A DNA stretch of 30,269 nucleotides from Mucidula mucida (GCA_015501055.1 JADNYV010000420.1:1-30269); one strand, 5' to 3'. Positions 10,679 to 20,715 are shown, numbered from the stretch's first letter. A program made the numbers and translations. The notes: a model not told the origin generated them from the letters alone.

Positions 10679-12771
10679 TCAATGGTGGAATAGTCGGAGC
10701 GAAGTGTGCGCAAAGACCAGATCATGTTCATCCGCCGCCCTGATGCATTCAACATCCATAACACTTCCACTCGGCGCCGCCAGATACCTAACACCGCTCT
10801 TCTTCGCACGATGCACATTGTCGGGGAAGGGGAAGAAAGCGTCACTCGAGCACGCCACGCCGTCCAATTGCGCCGCCCATTCTTTTCTCTCTGCTTCACT
10901 CAAGGTTGGGATCGCGCCCTCAAACCGGCCCTCCCACTCTGCCTTCTCTGCACCGTCCAATGGCTCGCCAGAAACGAAGAGATCAATGGCATTAGCCTTC
11001 TCTGCGCGCTTGGTGCCTTTCTTGAAAGCAAGGTTGAGGACAGTCGGATGGTGCCGGAGCCACCATAAATCAGCCTTGCCACCAGCAAGACGCGTACAGT
11101 GTATACGCGATTGTTGGCCTGCCCCAAGACCGATGATGCCACCCCGAAGGGCATACGCGACACTGTTGGATTGTGTGTATTTAAGGGCCAAGGTTGCAAC
11201 AATTAAATCGGTAATGGCCAAGGATGGAAGCTAGGGATTGTTAGCGCCTGGTTTCACTAGACGAAACATGTCAGTTACCTCCTTGTTCTTGGTAACAACA
11301 TTTTCAAAAAGCTTAGCATCGATCTTGCAGTTATTGCGGAGTTGCTGTAAACTGATTCCGTAGACCTGTTTGATCTCGACTGGTGGAGGGACGTAGGTCG
11401 GATCGATCTGCACAAGAATGAGCTACCTGAAGGGACTCTAGCACGACCGGTTTTACCTCCAAAACACAGTACTTGCCGCCTTTTTTCTTAGCGAGAATCT
11501 TGAAAGCTTCTTCTGAATATCCTGGAGCGATGATACCATCGGACACTTCACGCGAGATGATCTCGGCGGTTGCAAGATCGCAAGGAGCGGAGAGCGCGAT
11601 GAAGTCGCCGAACGACGACATACGATCAGCACCGCGAGCACGAGCATAAGCAGAGGCCAGAGGAGTGAGAGGCGCTTTCAAGTCATCAACGGCATAAACC
11701 TTCTTCTCTGTGTCGTTGAGCTCGATGCCGACTGCAGCGCCAGCAGGAGAGACATGTTTGAATGAGGCGGCAGCAGGTAGGTCAAGAGCATCTTGTAACT
11801 CTTTGACGAGAGCATACGAGTTAAGGGCGTCCAGAAGATTGATATATCCCGGAGATCCGCAGAGAGCTACGATCGCAACGGTTCAGTACATGTAATAAAA
11901 GGAAATAATGATGTCTACCTTTGAAAGGTAATTGTCCATCAGTAACAAAAGCTTGGGCGGGTTTTTGGTGAGGGTTAGCGCCGTACCGGAGGGGCATCCT
12001 CTGCACATGGCCAGCAAGAGGCGCGTCTCCAGTAGCGTATTGTTCCCTGAAGTATCCACTAATCGCTTCGTCGTATTTGGCTGTCATCTCAAACGCCTTA
12101 AGCGCAAGTTTGCTTCTCAAAGACTGGCCAACATCGCCGTTACCCTCCTTCCAGGATTTCAAGAAATCGGTGTAGTCTGATGGATCGGAGAGGACAGAGA
12201 CGCGCTCATGGTTTTTGGCGGCCGCACGGAGGAGGGTGACTCCACCGATATCAATCTCTTCAACGGCGTTGGCCAGGGTGCAAGTGGGCTGCGAAATGGT
12301 TTCGGTAAAAGGGTATAAGTTGCATACGACAATGGAGATGGGCGAGATGCCTTGCGCGTCGAGGTCTTTTTTGTCGGACGGGATGTTTCGGGCTAGTATT
12401 CCTATTTAAACAGTTAGGCTTGCCAACATTGAAAGAGTGGGACGAAGCACCTCCATGAACAGCAGGGTGAAGGGTTTTGACTCTTCCGCCGAGCATTTCT
12501 GGAGCTTTCGTGATATCGGAGACATCTCTAAAGTGCCAGGTTAGATTGTCAAAGGAAGTTTCAAGGAGAGCACTCACTCGATAGCAATGCCAGCATCTCT
12601 GATTTTCTTGGCAGTCCCACCAGATCCAAGCAGTCGAACACCAGCAGCATCAAGACCACGGGCCAAGTCGAGTAGATCTGTCTTGTCATACACGGAAAGC
12701 AGTGCTAACGAAGAGATTCAGTGACAGATGTGCATAGCTGGAGGAAATCAAGGACCGATGGGCTTCGACAT
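10679..12771 (-). CDS. ADE17: Bifunctional AICAR transformylase/IMP cyclohydrolase
   Basis: Catalyses the last two steps of de novo purine synthesis in the cytosol: formyl transfer from 10-formyl-THF to AICAR, then ring closure to IMP. The start at 12771 reads MSKPI and splices into [18 protein letters not shown]. The N-terminal MGS-like cyclohydrolase domain shows [29 protein letters not shown] and NLYPFTET. The transformylase domain shows [17 protein letters not shown], the family's active-site Lys-His in [11 protein letters not shown], and [16 protein letters not shown]. The C-terminus ends in the conserved basic LRLFHH, with the stop at 10679. I see about six introns, all in frame. The first donor (gtcctt) is weaker than usual. 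Yeast has two paralogues, ADE16 and ADE17; the symbol here means the orthologous family. A MITE-like element sits just upstream. Confidence 0.95.
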
Positions 12772-12894
12772 GATGGTTTCTGGTCGAGATGAGATAGAAA
12801 AAATATTGCCGCCGGTGCATAACAGATAAGATAATAGACCACCAATCGATCTCACGCTTTTCGTGTTTAAAATGGTGTTTACTCGAGTCTAATA

Positions 12895-13360
12895 GAGTGT
12901 ATTAGCAGCCCGCAACGAAATGGTTTTGTTTCGTTGAAATTTTGACCCTTTTTGTTCGCAAAACCATTTGAGGCCCCGTACCTGTCCTTTTTTGGAACCA
13001 CTGGTCCGGCGTGATCTTATTTGAGTGTGACGTGAAGTGACCACATGACGCGACCTTTTTGCTCCCCACCGCGACGACGACGACGCGAGCCCGCTGGCGG
13101 TACAATATCCGCCTGGAGGCCATATATCTGCGCAGCACTGCTACAAGACATGCCGTATGATGGGATGCATATGTGTGGCGTTAAGAAAGTTATCCAGCAC
13201 GTTACCGCGCTGCTTTCGAACCTTACATAAGCCTCCGATTATTCTTGCTTGAACAAGAAATCAGCCGCCGGAGGGCCGGGAATGTTTTGTTGAACTTTGT
13301 CACTCATTTTTTGAGTATTGCAGGGTCATTGCCATTTCGTTGCGGGCTGCTAATACACTC
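12895..13360. mobile_element. MITE-like element with long terminal inverted repeats
   Basis: The left end begins GAGTGTATTAGCAGCCCGCA and continues with CGAAATGG. The right end, 13332-13360, is its exact reverse complement over at least 29 nt, extending to 31 if the flanking TA is counted. The flanks read TAATA on both sides (12890-12894 and 13361-13365), a possible target duplication; a bare TA duplication is equally readable. The interior, about 400 bp, has no transposase frame, so it would be non-autonomous. The superfamily is unresolved: a TA duplication would favour Tc1/mariner. It starts about 120 bp upstream of the ADE17 start codon. Confidence 0.8.
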
Positions 13361-13518
13361 TAATAGGTGAGAAATACTTCGCAGTCCACCGCCGTATCCT
13401 CATGCCTTTCTAGGCTGAGCGTATCCGCCCGTTCGCGGCGCGTATCATCCGGATCTAGGATCGTAATAGTTGGACTTCTCGAGACATGGCTCCTTGACAT
13501 GTTTATAAACTGACCTGG

Positions 13519-13891
13519 ATGGAGAAGGAGTCTCATACGACTCTCCTTTCTCTTGCCAGGTCGGTTTCTCTCGTTTCCCTACTTACTGGACTTTTACTTA
13601 TGGACTCTTCTTTATCGGACAGACTGTCAAGTTGTATTTTGAGTACCCACCACTATTTACATTTCCCACCCATTGTATGTACAGCGTACCGTGTCATACA
13701 CACGCAGCACGGTTGTAATACCACCTCATTTGGCCATCGCGGCCGGACTCGGTATCGTTTGCCTGACTCTCGCCTTGAACCGATTAGACCAAATTTACAT
13801 CTACAGTCCTAGCTGCACTCTTTTCATACACATGTTTCATTTGCACGCTAATATGTCGGGCAAACGTCGAAAGGGCAAGGTAATTGCTTGA
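13519..13891 (+). CDS. Possible small two-helix membrane protein, start unresolved
   Basis: Unrecognised. One frame reads FPTYWTFTYGLFFIGQTVKL up to YFD, then joins through a possible intron (13643-13707, gtaccc to cgcag) in frame to TVVIPPHLAIAAGLGIVCLT and LALNRLDQIYIYSPS. This gives two hydrophobic segments, each followed by a charged or polar stretch, as in small mitochondrial or ER membrane proteins. The downstream frame stays open to 13891. No ATG lies in the first exon's frame before an upstream TAA near 13505, so the true start must be in another exon or the model is wrong. A TATAAA lies near 13503. It is tail-to-tail with the gene ending at 13997. Confidence 0.35.
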
Positions 13892-13996
13892 ACTCTTTGA
13901 GATATACAATTAAAATCAGAGCGGAATGATTAGGATCTTGGTGGGTGTCAGTAGGAGGGAGTGGTATGTAAATGGGAAGGGCACGCACTACTGGTA

Positions 13997-14664
13997 TTAT
14001 GACCTGAAGCGTACGTACGCCATTAACAGCGCCGCACCGCCTGTCACTATTCATATGTCAGTACCGATGTCAACGACCTCATAAGCAGGGACTCACCGAA
14101 ACCCACAAGCACCTGCAACGTCGCGGCCTTGCTCATCTGAATGCCGGTTCGCAAGGCGGCGATCTCCTGCTCAATCCGGGTATCGACCTCTCGAACTTTG
14201 AGTTCCTGTTTCTTGCCCTCCTCCCTCATCCGCCCCTTCTCCAAGTTTAGATCTAGTCGGACCCCCGCCTGCGTCCGGGTTACCTCCTCCCTTAATCGCG
14301 CCTTGAGTCGTTCCACCTCCGTCTGTAGCTGGTCATGTGCGCCCTTGAGCGAAGCTAAGTCGTTTTTCGAGACCAAGAGCAGTTCAGATTTGAGTTGGGC
14401 AAAGTCGACTTGCTGAGTGTAATGCTGTTTCTCTTGGTCCGCTTTGGTGACCATATTGGATGACATGTTGCGTATGGACTCGTCGACGACCTCTGCGAGA
14501 GCTGTCATGATGCCCTCGGCTTGCGCGCGGTTGAGGCCTTCGCGCTCAAGGCGCTGGACGAAGTGGTGTGTATCAAAGTGGAATTCCGCGGCGGCGCGGG
14601 TGGTGCTGAAGGGCCGGAGGGGCGCGCGCACAGATCTAAAGACCCGCGGTATAATTTGGGACAT
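13997..14664 (-). CDS. Mitochondrial coiled-coil protein, MCUR1/FMP32-like (DUF1640)
   Basis: Probable mitochondrial inner-membrane protein of the CCDC90/MCUR1 and yeast Fmp32 group; relatives are linked to assembly of respiratory or calcium-uniporter complexes. The N-terminus MSQIIPRVFRSVRAPLRPFS is rich in Arg and Ser with no acidic residues, as expected of a matrix targeting peptide. FHFDTHHFVQRLEREGL and QAEGIMTALAEVVDESI form the conserved family head. A long charged coiled coil follows (residues about 75-180, with LKSELLLVSKNDLASLKG). A 50-nt intron (14047-14096) joins QVLVGF in frame to VTGGAALLMAYVRFRS, a C-terminal transmembrane helix of the kind the family has. Two exons total 618 nt, 205 residues. 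Confidence 0.8.
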
Positions 14665-14825
14665 CGTGGTGTAGAAGCAAAGACGTCGTTACGGCGATAA
14701 TATCATGACGGTTGAGGGTAAAGCTGCAATTGAAGCACGTGAGTCAGTGCTCTTCTAAAGTAAAGTAAGAACGATTATCTTCTTACTCCTCATAGAGTCG
14801 GGGAATCGAGACTAAGTGCTCTTGC

Positions 14826-15720
14826 TTACGACGACGACGGTTCTGCGCTGGCTTGCTCAACCATGAACGCTTCCGCCAGCTGATGCATTGGCGTCGCCGG
14901 TCTCGACAAGTTCAGCGCAAACATGAAGAACGGATCCTCGCGTCGTCCTCCACTTGGAAGCGAATGGAACTTCGTGTAGTACGCCTGTGGAATATTCCCT
15001 CCTATCTCTTCGCGTCCCGCCTATCCCGCATGGGTCACCGCTCTGTTAGCTGGGATATTCCCGATAGACTCTGATATGAAACATCATATGTACCGACCGC
15101 TCTCAGCGACTGCTGTACATCTGTATGAATGCATCTTACTATTCATTGAGGCCTGCTGGATGACAAGTTAACACCAGCAGCGGATACGGCTCCGCACGCA
15201 CCTCTAGGAATGATGATGGACGTGAAACCCAATCGTTCGTTTTCCAAGACTTCACTTGATAGCTTGCTAAGTCATGTTCACGGTTCGAAGGAAACAGTAG
15301 CGTTATCTCGTTGCACTGATTATTTGGGTAGTCATACAAGACTACCCTCGAGCTAATATTCAGTCTTCACTACTCGTAAGTCGTCTGAGGTATGTGCATC
15401 ATTCTTCTCATTGCTGACGAGCTGTATCAAAAGGTATTCCATACCTGCAATGTATCTCTCATAGATAACAGACTTGTCGCTCTCCAGATTTCGCTTTCAA
15501 TTTGACAAGACGTTACGATATTCTTTGCGATGAGGGTGAACTCATCGGCCACAGATTGTGAGTAATATGAAGATTCTCTACGTGCGCTCGTTCGGATTCC
15601 ATGCGCCAATCAAAGTGACAAATCTACGTTCTATAACATTTCGGATCGCCCATACACGTAGGCCCCACCCAGCGTTCGGCGACCTTGGTCTTCCTCGTCT
15701 GCAGACAGAATCTAAAGGCG
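14826..15720 (-). pseudogene. Unrecognised coding-like exons, frame not fully joinable
   Basis: Several minus-strand segments look coding. The last, 14826-14984, follows a cacag acceptor and encodes AYYTKFHSLPSGGRREDPFF then MFALNLSRPATPMHQLAEAF, ending SSS and stop. Upstream, SRVVLYDYPNNQCNEITLLF continues through SYQVKSWKTNDWVSRPSSFLE to a gtgcgt donor near 15220. Further upstream lie SVADEFTLIAKNIVTSCQIE up to a gtatgg donor, and ILSADEEDQGRRTLGGAYVY. I do not recognise the family. Donor and acceptor signals exist, but some junctions do not keep frame, so either I have missed exons or the gene is degenerate. The start is unknown. Confidence 0.4.
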
Positions 15721-15891
15721 TTTCAGTCAGTCTTCGGCGCGAAGACTTTGCGTGTTTGAACGCACCACGATGAGATATAATGTGCGGAACCTGGTCATCA
15801 GGTGCTGGACTACTCGGATATCTGGCTAATGAGCTCCACAGGCGCTCACCCCGTAGAGCGGAGAAGCGATATTGCTTTGGTCAGGCGTAGG

Positions 15892-15898
15892 TATAAAA
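15892..15898 (+). promoter_or_regulatory. TATA box of the secreted peptide gene
   Basis: tataaaa lies 85 nt upstream of the ATG at 15983. This fits a transcript start near 15925 and a 5' leader of about 60 nt. Clear TATA boxes are typical of strongly or conditionally expressed fungal genes. Confidence 0.55.
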
Positions 15899-15982
15899 GC
15901 CTTCAAGGATGGGCACTTTGGAGCATCAACCAACCGAACGTTCTTCATCGATTCAGCAAGCCAACAAATATCCTATATAAAC

Positions 15983-16282
15983 ATGCAGTTCAAATTCTTT
16001 ACCCTCCTTGCTGCTCTCGCTACCCTTGCAGTCGCCGCTCCCAATGCGGACGCTGCGAACGGGCTTGACAAGCGCGGCTGCGTAAGTCGTGTATCCTTGT
16101 ACAATGTTCTGATACCTAAGTACAGTCGCAGGTTTTCGTACCCGTCAACGAGGGATGCGCATCTGATTGGGTTTCGTGCGGTCTTAATGGCCCCGGCAAC
16201 GCAGTCAAGTGCTGCGAGGTAATACAATCTCTCAGTCTTCAACGACAGTGCTGACCATTTCGATCAGACTGTTTGCTCTTAA
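15983..16282 (+). CDS. Small secreted cysteine-rich peptide precursor
   Basis: Three exons (15983-16081, 16132-16218, 16268-16282) with phase-0 introns of 50 and 49 nt encode 66 residues. Residues 1-19 (MQFKFFTLLAALATLAVAA) are a classic signal peptide. A short propeptide ends in LDKR at about residue 31, a Kex2-type dibasic site. The predicted mature chain of 35 residues holds six cysteines spaced C-x8-C-x6-C-x10-CC-x3-C, enough for three disulphides. It contains EGCASDWVSCG and ends KCCETVCS. Function and family are unknown to me; secreted proteins of this kind in fungi include effectors, antimicrobial peptides and fruiting-associated proteins. An upstream TATA box supports expression. The splice sites, signal peptide and cysteines together make the model strong despite its small size. 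Confidence 0.8.
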
Positions 16283-16639
16283 GTCTTGCAACCCTTATTA
16301 ATTATCTTGTTGTAACCCAATTGAAAGGACTTGTTCTCTTCTTGTAAACATCCTTTGAGCTACTTACTCGGAGTAGTCTTTCAAGCAATCTCAATAGCAG
16401 TGCGAATGGTCAACGTTTAACTTTCATCATCATAGTTAATGCAGGGTCATAACGGCCATTGCCGAATGCCTATCCGTGTGACAGTGAAAAATCTTCGTCA
16501 CAATTTTCTCTGCTACCACAACCTGACCACAACGACGTCTTCGCTCGCTGCAAACTACGTGAAACGGAACCCGCTTCTTATGCGATGAAGATGTCTTTTC
16601 TGACTGGTGAGCCATCGTTCATGTTCCATCTTCTTTTCC

Positions 16640-16732
16640 ATATGATGTCTTGAGGCATTTGGCTTTATGCGAGTACCTCGCACTGCAGAAACTTATCTCA
16701 GCTACCTTCGGGCATTAGCCCGCTTTTTCTGA
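16640..16732 (+). repeat. Direct repeat copy 1 with two small hairpins
   Basis: This 93-nt copy starts atatgatgtcttgaggcatt and contains two perfect hairpins: gcgag-tac-ctcgc and cgggc-atta-gcccg. The second copy lies 292 bp downstream. The flanks of the two copies are unrelated. Confidence 0.85.
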
Positions 16733-16931
16733 TTATTCCTTTCCTTTCTTTTCACCGCCGTTACTGATGTACTGGCTTTTTTTAGTGAGATAGCGAAGCC
16801 TGCGCTGCACTTCTCCCATTCAACGTCCTTCTACGATTGGAATTATGTCCGTGTAGTCTGTGGGCGCACGTACTAGGATTTGCGGCCTTTCGAACCTTTG
16901 TGAGTCTCATTACTGTACCGAAATATTGTCT

Positions 16932-17023
16932 ATATGATGTCTTGAGGCATTTGGCTTTATGCGAGTACCTCGCACTGCAGAAATTTATCTCAGCTACCTT
17001 CGGGCATAAGCCCGCTTTTCTGA
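16932..17023 (+). repeat. Direct repeat copy 2 with two small hairpins
   Basis: It matches 16640-16732 except for about two substitutions and one T fewer in the final T run. Both hairpin stems are kept; only a loop base changes (atta to ataa). A CT microsatellite follows almost directly. Confidence 0.85.
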
Positions 17024-17028
17024 ACTTC

Positions 17029-17048
17029 CTCTCTCTCTCTCTCTCTCT
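17029..17048. repeat. (CT)n microsatellite
   Basis: Ten uninterrupted CT units directly downstream of the second hairpin repeat. Confidence 0.9.
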
Positions 17049-17536
17049 GTTGTTTGCTTTCACCATAGCTGACACCATTCCGTAGTGCCTTTCAGGGAAG
17101 ATCCCAAGTCCAAATCACCGACACCGCTCTAGGACGCCGTACTTGGTGTTGAATTCCTACTGGTGACAGAAACAGAACAGATTTTCTCGGTACTTCTACT
17201 AATACTGCCCTGCGTGATGGCGGTTTGACCCCGGAATGGAATGTCGGTGTCCTAGTATTTCCTCTTTTGCCTGACGCTTCTTCCAGTCTATTCATTAGAA
17301 ATTTGATATGTTATCTCTACATTCTTCTCACCCTCGCGGATCTCCGTCTCAGTGTACAGGCTCTGGGTATTCTGTCACCTTTGTGGATCACCGTGTCAGT
17401 GTACGGGCTCTAGGTGTCGTGGTACCCGACAAGCACACCGAGAAATGATAAAAAAGTTTGGAAATTTGGTCTCAAGAAAGAAGTGATGTTTGAACTTGGT
17501 ACAAGGCTTTCTACTGTGAGATCGAACTAGCTAGGT

Positions 17537-17609
17537 AACCTAGCCTCCTTTGAAACATGAGCAAGCCTCCTACATCGAGTCTCGCTCATGTTCTAAAGGA
17601 GGCTAGGTT
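17537..17609. repeat. Long imperfect hairpin
   Basis: Arms 17537-17562 and 17584-17609 are 26 nt each, starting aacctagcctcctttgaaac on the left. They pair at 24 of 26 positions, with the two mismatches adjacent, around a 21-nt loop. No open frame covers it. Confidence 0.85.
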
Positions 17610-18069
17610 TTCGAGCTAAGATCGAACGCCAAAGTCCTGGTCAGGTCCTGATCGTTGAGGAAAGATTTCCTCGTGACCACATGATCAACGAGGAGTAAAA
17701 GTTTGGCCGCACGAATCCGTCTCAGCGTGATTGCCGTGCCGTATAGCTTGGTTGTACCTCCCATAAACGTTTACAGTCATATATTCAACGTTCCACAACC
17801 ATCGTGCACTTGTGTCAGATGACCATCAGCGGCGTTGGTGGGATTGCTAGCGTCCATCTGATTTCACTTGGGAACAAGCCATGACCACGTCGCAGACCGA
17901 GGACTTGTTTTCCTTTGTGCAAGGAGAATGGAGAGGAAATGGCAGTGGTGAATATACTACTCCTACCAGGCCACTCGTCTTATTAGATCACAGTCTACTT
18001 GACCAGCAGGCGTCACTGTAAGACGGAGTTTTTCCTCTGCGCCACCGATAACGATGCTTTGCATGTTAA

Positions 18070-19380
18070 ATGGTATGTGTTCCTTCTCTATACAGATCTT
18101 GGTGTAACCACGCTTTGACGTATAGTCGACGAACGTCTACTTGGGCCGAAGGAGACCTTGACAAACCAACGGCGCTCGCCACAGCGCTGGACCCTCCGGA
18201 TGTATTACTCGCGATTGATATCACTTTTGAACGCTTAGAAGCTGCGTCGGAGAACACATTCTCAGCTACTGTAAAGAATCTCAAGAATGAGAAATGTAAC
18301 TTTCTCTATCACGACATCTCCCAATATATACTGATCTGTCCAAATAGCCACCGAGCTCCTGGCTAAACGCACATCATTCGACCTCCTCCGTGGCGGTAAC
18401 AGATCCTGCACAATTGTCTACCGTGATGAAGATATATGTGAAAGACGGGTTAGCTCACTCCTTTTGATTTTTTGAACGCGCTGATTGACAGAGCCCTTAG
18501 TATTTTTTGGCGCTTCAGTTCAGCGATCCAGAACGCGACCCCAATGGCCTTCTTAGGCTGGCCCTGACCATCCGCCCGACGCTAATTGAAGGCGTTGCCG
18601 AAGGACTTGAGATGGACATGGGCTTGGCCCAGGCTGCGCTTTTGTCTCAAGTCACAGGCGATGAATCGATTCATATCTCTCGGGGACCGGTATTCTCGTG
18701 GTCCATTGCTCTACACTGTGATAAATGGGTTGGAAAAGGACAAGGTAATTCGCCTTTCTTCACTGATGAAATTCGGACGTATAGCTTATCGCCTACAGCC
18801 ATTCATCACTTCGGGGAACATGAAGAGAACATTTCTGTGTGGGTCTTGTATGATCTTCGACGTTGTCAAGAGGGCGAGTCTACGTTTTCGCCTGAAGCGT
18901 GTCCTCATCGACTCAACGTATCTTTTTGAGCGTTTGTCGAGGCTGAGGCTTCGGAGACCGCAGTCACTTCAACGGAAAGGAAAAAGAAGAAGCGAAGGAT
19001 TGACCCCAAGGTGAATTGGAATAAAGCATCTCGTTGTTCTCTGATAGCAGAATGGGACACTACTATTGTGCGACGAGATGGACAAGGGTGGTTCGTACCA
19101 CGAGAAGTAGGAACGGGCAATGAACTAGAATCTCGTGGTTTCGGTAAGTCTTTTCAGTAGTGACTGTACTCGTTCATCATTAATCCGCTGCCAAACATAG
19201 TCTTCAATATCTGTCCCAATTGCCTCTTCGCAGACATCCCCGTTAACGACAGACCCCCTGTGCCGCCCGAACTAGTTTTGCCTCTCGGTACTCCTATCTC
19301 CTACATAGAGAGAGGGGAAATAGTTTATACGGTTATGACTGGACCTCCGACGGGCGAACCTTTCCCCGGAGTAGGAGGTT
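18070..19380 (+). pseudogene. Unrecognised multi-exon gene with an in-frame stop
   Basis: Exons can be followed in one frame. The first reads TWAEGDLDKPTALATALDPP, then VLLAIDITFERLEAASENTF. After an intron ending ccaaatag comes STELLAKRTSFDLLRGGNRS up to ERR, and after one ending cgcttcag comes FSDPERDPNGLLRLALTIRP, PTLIEGVAEGLEMD. Later segments give ENISVWVLYDLRRC, the basic run TERKKKKRRIDPKVNWNKAS and SLIAEWDTTIVRRDGQGWFV. The last exon has VFNICPNCLFADIP (two cysteines, CPNC) and ends at 19380. A TGA at 18927-18929 interrupts the frame; only a 30-nt intron could remove it, which is too short. An earlier exon (TEFFLCATDNDALHVK) and a Met at 17881 may belong, so the start is uncertain. 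I do not recognise the family. Confidence 0.45.
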
Positions 19381-19670
19381 AAGTATATCCCGTCGGTTTA
19401 CACCATACATCGTGGAGCGCATACAATATTTGCTGTGGCGAGACATGTCAGGAAAGGGTATGTGGTATGTCGGGATGTCGACGTGAGGGGTCTGAGGAGA
19501 TGGGGGGAGTACTGGGATCTGTGAGGTCTACGGTGACTGGTCCGCGCGCTTGGTTCCCCGTGACTTCCAGAAGAAATGTATCATTTATAACTTATGTACG
19601 TCTTTCTTGGGCGAACGTTAGGCGCTTCTCGATATCTATGATCGTCATTCATGCAATTTTCCATATATGA

Positions 19671-19724
19671 GATTCGATTCGATTCGATCTGCCCAAGACG
19701 CGTCGCGTCGCGTCTCGTGTCGCG
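19671..19724. repeat. Pentanucleotide simple repeats
   Basis: Three gattc units at 19671-19685 are followed by degenerate gcgtc units up to about 19724. It lies roughly 100 nt upstream of the NAD(P)-binding protein start. Confidence 0.75.
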
Positions 19725-19820
19725 GAGGCAAATATGACCGTACCTACAGATGACGTGAGATGGCGATCACCTCACTCGAAGCTGGCAGCCTTAGTAAGGC
19801 AATCTTCGACTTGAACAACC

Positions 19821-20715
19821 ATGTCTGTCCCCGTTGCCAACCCGCGAATTCTCCTTCTTGGTGGTCATGGAAAAGTGTCTTTGCTCATGACGCCCCGTCT
19901 CCTTTCCCGCGGCTGGTCGGTCACCAGTCTCATCCGGGATCCCGCCCAAGAGTCGGATATCAAGAATGCAGGCTCCAGTGCTACTGGAAGCGACATCGGG
20001 AAGCTAGATGTTCTTGTCGACAGCCTGGAAGATGTAGCTACCCATTTCGATGCTAAACGCGTCCTAGACAAAGTCAATCCTGATTGGATCGTTTGGAGTG
20101 CTGGTCAGTTTGCCTCGTTTTCAGATGTTGATGCCCTTACACAAAACAGGCGCCGGTGGGAAAGGCGGAGCCTCTCGCACAAATGCCATTGATAACGTTG
20201 CAGCCTGTGCGTTCGCCAGAGCAGCAGCGGCCACACCGAGCATCAAAGTTTTCCTTACAGTCTCTGCGTTGTCTTCTCGTCGACAGAGAGCACCATGGTG
20301 GTCCGATGAAGACTGGGCGCTCGTTGAACGCATGAATAAGGAGATTCTACCTGCATACTATAAAGCGAAACTCTCAGCCGACGAATGTTTGACTGCCGTT
20401 GCTCACAAACGCAACGCAGCTTCAAACGCGTCGCCCTTCGCAGCCATCTTGTTGCGTCCCGGGGGTCTGAGTGATGAAGCGGCCTCTGGGAAAGTACAGT
20501 TGGGGAAAACTAGGGCGAAGGGATTCGTGTCGCGTGCAGATGTCGCTGAAGCAGCCGCGAGATTACTCGAAGAAGCGCAAAAGGGTTGGCTCGGTGGTTG
20601 GGTTGATTTGTTGGGTGGAGAAGAGGATATGGGTGATGCAGTAAAGCGATGGATCAGCAGCGGGGAAGATGCTATTGAAGGCGAGAACAAGGGGGAGATT
20701 TACAAATCGCTATGA
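19821..20715 (+). CDS. NAD(P)-binding Rossmann-fold protein, YMR090W-like
   Basis: Probable atypical short-chain dehydrogenase/NAD(P)-binding protein; the substrate is unknown. Two exons (19821-20103 and 20150-20715, intron 46 nt) give 282 residues. The N-terminal beta-alpha-beta unit has the glycine motif ILLLGGHGKVSLLMTPRLLS, followed by TSLIRDP at the end of strand 2, where the cofactor phosphate usually binds. DWIVWSAGAGGKGG is the strand-4 loop that lines the cofactor. VFLTVSALSSRR and YYKAKLSADE follow where SDR catalytic residues would lie, and LLRPGGLSDE and RADVAEAAARLLEE are typical of this NmrA-like group. The glycine motif GxxGKVS departs from the usual GxxGxxG. Start chosen because the glycine motif begins only nine residues in. 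Confidence 0.85.

Larger units (their letters stand above)
16283..17880. other. Gene-poor repeat-bearing stretch
   Basis: No gene is supported here. It contains a pair of 93-bp direct repeats, a CT microsatellite, a long imperfect hairpin and a short direct repeat (17348-17367 and 17395-17414, 17 of 20 identical). A smaller perfect hairpin, gaggaaa-ga-tttcctc, lies at 17657-17672. The composition suggests remnants of mobile or RNA-derived elements. Confidence 0.6.

Noticed and set aside
7970..12771. Possible functional cluster of transporter, SPT20 and purine gene
   Set aside because: They share strand only. Their known roles are unrelated, each has its own spacer, and no biosynthetic core gene is present.
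13070..13090. cgacgacgacgacg run inside the MITE-like element
   Set aside because: Too short and common in GC-rich fungal DNA to be a separate feature.
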